Shown here one piece after another: positions 30,300 to 32,443 of a DNA stretch of 32,443 bases. The position numbers and the translations under genes are program-made. The DNA is taken from assembly GCA_947465505.1 (NCBI GenBank), contig CANIBN010000007.1, positions 1 to 32,443 on the forward strand, written 5' to 3'. Source of the stretch: Acidimicrobiales bacterium. Lineage in GTDB: Bacteria; Actinomycetota; Acidimicrobiia; Acidimicrobiales; Ilumatobacteraceae. Within the stretch, counting starts at the first letter, position 1; every line of letters begins with the position of its first letter. The notes under the pieces are model-generated. The model was not told the DNA's origin, made no database searches, and worked only from the letters and a program-made list of their open reading frames with translations.

Positions 30300-31562
30300 C
30301 TATTCGGAGAAAAGTGCGTCGACGAACTCGTCAGGGTCGAACGGCACCAGGTCACCGATGGTCTCGCCCAAGCCCACGAGCTTCACGGGAAGGCCCAGTT
30401 CGGTCTCGATCGCAAACACGATGCCACCCTTGGCCGATCCGTCGAGCTTGGTGAGCACCACGCCCGTCACCTCGGTGACATCACCGAACTCTTTGGCCTG
30501 CACGAGACCGTTCTGACCGGTGGTGGCGTCGATCACGAGGAGCACCTCGGTGACCTTGCCCGGCTCGCGGTCTGCCACCCGACGAACCTTGCGCAACTCC
30601 TCCATGAGGTTGGACTTGTTCTGCAGTCGGCCCGCCGTGTCGCCGATGACGAGGTCGCACCCGCGCGACGCACCGGCCTGCACACCGTCGAAGATCACCG
30701 AACTGGGGTCGCCGCCCTCGTTGCCGCGCACGAATTCAGCACCCGAGCGCTGGGCCCAGGTCTGCAACTGCTCGGCTGCAGCAGCGCGGAACGTGTCGCC
30801 CGCAGCCAGCAGCACCCTGCGGCCCTCGGCGCGCTGCTGTGCAGCAACCTTGCCGATGGTGGTGGTCTTTCCCACTCCATTGACTCCAACGAAGAGCCAC
30901 ACGTTCGGACCGGCGCCACCTCGATCCTCTACCGTAAGACTGCGATGTGCTCCGGAGAGACGGGCCTTCATGTCATCTCGCAAGGCAGCGAGCAGAGCAT
31001 CGGGTTCGGTGATTTCCTTCGCCTTCACCCGGGCTCGCAGCGGGTTCAGCAGACCGTCGGTGACCTTGATACCGACATCGGCCCGCAACAGTGCTTCCTC
31101 TAGGTCGTCCCAGGAGTCCTGCGTGATTCCGGCGCGTCCGCGCACACCACCGATCGCGCCGCTGAACGTGGCACGGGCCTTCGCAATGCGGTCGCGGAAT
31201 CGAGGACGCTCAAACGTCTCCGGCTCGTGCTCCAGCTCCGGCTCGTTCTCCTCGATCTCGGCGAGGGCGGCCTCTGCCTCGAAGTCGGCAAGCGATTCCT
31301 CGAACGCAGCGTCGAGTTCCTCGGCAGAGATGACGTCGTCGGAGGTGTCTGTCGCATCGTCGAGTACCACGGCAGTGGTTGCCGGTGTCACTGCCGGTAC
31401 TGCACGGGCCTGCGGCTGCATCTGTGGCGGCGGCGTCGGCACACCGGCCTTCGCGGCAGAGGCACCCGGCACCGCGCCAGCAGCACGGCGACGGTTGACG
31501 ATGAGCACGCCGATCCCGAACACGAGAACGACGGCGATGAGGACGAGTAGTACGACCGGCAT
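30300..31562 (-). CDS. ftsY: Signal recognition particle receptor FtsY
   Basis: GTPase receptor that brings SRP-ribosome complexes to the membrane. The protein (420 residues from this start) has an N-terminal membrane helix (about 1-22, LLVLIAVVLVFGIGVL) with basic residues after it, an acidic A domain (about 65-115), and the NG domain with GVNGVGKTTTIGKVA, DTAGRLQNKSNLMEEL and TKLDGSAKGG. The N-terminal helix is typical of actinobacterial FtsY. I chose ATG at 31562, with TAGCGT (31573-31578) ten bases upstream; GTG at 31574 would add four residues and cannot be excluded. It starts 36 bases after the smc stop. Confidence 0.96.
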   Translation of the reverse strand: MPVVLLVLIAVVLVFGIGVLIVNRRRAAGAVPGASAAKAGVPTPPPQMQPQARAVPAVTPATTAVVLDDATDTSDDVISAEELDAAFEESLADFEAEAALAEIEENEPELEHEPETFERPRFRDRIAKARATFSGAIGGVRGRAGITQDSWDDLEEALLRADVGIKVTDGLLNPLRARVKAKEITEPDALLAALRDDMKARLSGAHRSLTVEDRGGAGPNVWLFVGVNGVGKTTTIGKVAAQQRAEGRRVLLAAGDTFRAAAAEQLQTWAQRSGAEFVRGNEGGDPSSVIFDGVQAGASRGCDLVIGDTAGRLQNKSNLMEELRKVRRVADREPGKVTEVLLVIDATTGQNGLVQAKEFGDVTEVTGVVLTKLDGSAKGGIVFAIETELGLPVKLVGLGETIGDLVPFDPDEFVDALFSE

Positions 31563-31598
31563 AAGCAGCGCCACGCTATCGGGCGCAACACAAGCGGG

Positions 31599-32443
31599 TT
31601 AGTTGTTGGCGTTCACCCGTTCGGACACAACCTTCGACGAGCCGCCCGGCTGCATGGTGACACCGAGCAGTACGTCGCCGGCCTCCATGGTGCGCTTCTG
31701 GTGACTCACGATGATCAACTGCGCCTCCGACCGGAACTCGCTCACGAGACCCAGGAAGCGGTGCAAGTTGACGTCGTCAAGGGCAGCCTCAACCTCGTCC
31801 ATCACGTAGAACGGCGAAGGCCGCGACCGGAAGACGGCAAACAGGTACGCCAGAGCGGTGAGGCTGCGCTCGCCGCCGGACAGCAGCGAGAGCTTCTTCA
31901 CGTTCTTGCCGCTCGGCTTGGCCTCCACCTCGATACCGGTGTTCAGCAGATTCTCCGGATCGGTGAGGACGAGCTTGCCCTGACCACCGGGGAACAACAT
32001 GCCGAACAGGTTCGTGAAGTGCACCGACACGTCGGCGAAGGCATCGGCAAACACCGTCTCGATCTCTGTGTCGATTGCCTTGATCACCCGGGCGAGCTCG
32101 CGTCGGGTCTCCTTCACGTCCTCCAACTGGTCCTCGAGGAACTTGTGGCGTTCCTGCAGGGCGTTGAACTCCTCCAGCGCGAGCGGGTTGATGGGCCCGA
32201 GCAGGCGCAGTTCACGCTCGAGGTCCTTTACTCGAGTCTGGGCCGACACTCCATCGGGCAGCGGGGGCTCGACGGCCGTGATGGCAAGGTCGGGTTCAGT
32301 CTCCAGCTCGCGACGTGTTGTCTCCTCGACAGCCTCGAGTCGAAGTCGTGCCTCGGCCTCCTCGATGTCCACCTTGTGCGAGCGATCGCGCAACACCTCA
32401 AGTTCGCGATCGGCGGCGACGCGCCGACGACGTGCTTCGTCGA
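31599..32443 (-). CDS. smc: Chromosome segregation protein SMC, C-terminal part
   Basis: Structural maintenance of chromosomes ATPase, the condensin core. The gene runs off the right edge; the last 281 codons are present. They contain the end of the coiled coil (RDRSHKVDIEEAEARLRLEA and the LEDQLEDVKETRRELARV stretch) and the C-terminal head: signature LSLLSGGERSLTALAYLF, Walker B FYVMDEVEAALDD, and IIVSHQKRTME. No stop interrupts it from 31602 to the window end. It is upstream of ftsY, as in many bacteria (smc-ftsY-ffh). Confidence 0.97.
   Translation of the reverse strand, partial: DEARRRRVAADRELEVLRDRSHKVDIEEAEARLRLEAVEETTRRELETEPDLAITAVEPPLPDGVSAQTRVKDLERELRLLGPINPLALEEFNALQERHKFLEDQLEDVKETRRELARVIKAIDTEIETVFADAFADVSVHFTNLFGMLFPGGQGKLVLTDPENLLNTGIEVEAKPSGKNVKKLSLLSGGERSLTALAYLFAVFRSRPSPFYVMDEVEAALDDVNLHRFLGLVSEFRSEAQLIIVSHQKRTMEAGDVLLGVTMQPGGSSKVVSERVNANN

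Noticed and set aside
31563-31574. GTG start of ftsY at 31574
   Set aside because: Would overlap the TAGCGT element and adds only four residues; kept as an alternative, with ATG 31562 preferred.
1-32443. CRISPR array, insertion sequence, prophage, toxin-antitoxin or defence genes
   Set aside because: No direct-repeat array, transposase, integrase, terminal repeats or known defence domain was seen on either strand.

Overview
This is a high-G+C chromosomal window of about 32 kb that looks like an actinobacterium, most likely of the Acidimicrobiia type (this placement is inference). The evidence is GAAC-N4-GTTC LexA operators, a DUF2469 gene with the actinobacterial sequence, a class II (B12-dependent) ribonucleotide reductase, a lexA/LysM-gene divergent pair, frequent GTG and TTG starts, and many genes with a TANNNT -10 element 6-9 bases before the start codon and no Shine-Dalgarno (leaderless style). 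I see no insertion sequence, phage gene, CRISPR array or rRNA. It is mostly core genome, densely packed, with many 1-4 base gene overlaps.

Layout. (1) 1-3613: start of nrdJ (minus, cut by the window edge), a 511-base non-coding stretch holding the nrdJ promoter and a cluster of four DnaA-box-like 9-mers, a RibD-C/DHFR-fold reductase, and then the SOS control region: a LysM membrane protein (minus) and lexA (plus) share an intergenic region with three perfect and two degenerate LexA boxes. (2) 3628-13504, all minus: recA, a strong hairpin, then a tightly coupled cluster miaB-miaA-dapF-hflX-dapC-unknown membrane protein-dapD-dapE. It carries the four final enzymes of the succinylase route to meso-diaminopimelate, two tRNA A37 modification enzymes and the ribosome-associated GTPase HflX. 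(3) 13677-14525: a DUF983 membrane protein, then tRNA-His(GTG) and tRNA-Lys(CTT) with a terminator. (4) 14557-24489, a mixed-strand accessory stretch: two crotonase-family enzymes, an OafA-type acyltransferase with SGNH domain, a membrane-anchored sulfite-oxidase-family molybdoenzyme, two tandem flavodoxin-fold NAD(P)H oxidoreductases, an RNA m5U methyltransferase, rpe, a secreted/anchored protein of unknown function, and a 36-residue membrane peptide. (5) 24520-32443, all minus: smc (C-terminal part), ftsY, an unrecognised lipoprotein, ffh, rpsP, khpA, rimM, trmD, rplS, DUF2469 and yraN, which is the SRP/ribosome maturation neighbourhood.

How the parts work together. The first third joins replication supply (nrdJ) with the DNA-damage response. 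LexA probably represses itself, the LysM protein (by position and architecture a counterpart of YneA/ChiZ, SOS division inhibitors) and recA; the recA and LysM promoters both carry a LexA box inside a 17-base spacer. The dap operon supplies peptidoglycan precursor and lysine. The last third couples protein targeting (FtsY, Ffh), 30S/50S proteins and their maturation factors.

I did not find a wholly new defence or mobile system. The most promising less-described items are the DnaA-box cluster near nrdJ, the conserved-context unknown membrane protein inside the dap operon, the lipoprotein between ftsY and ffh, the 36-residue membrane peptide, and a repeated arrangement in which a terminator-like hairpin abuts a leaderless promoter.
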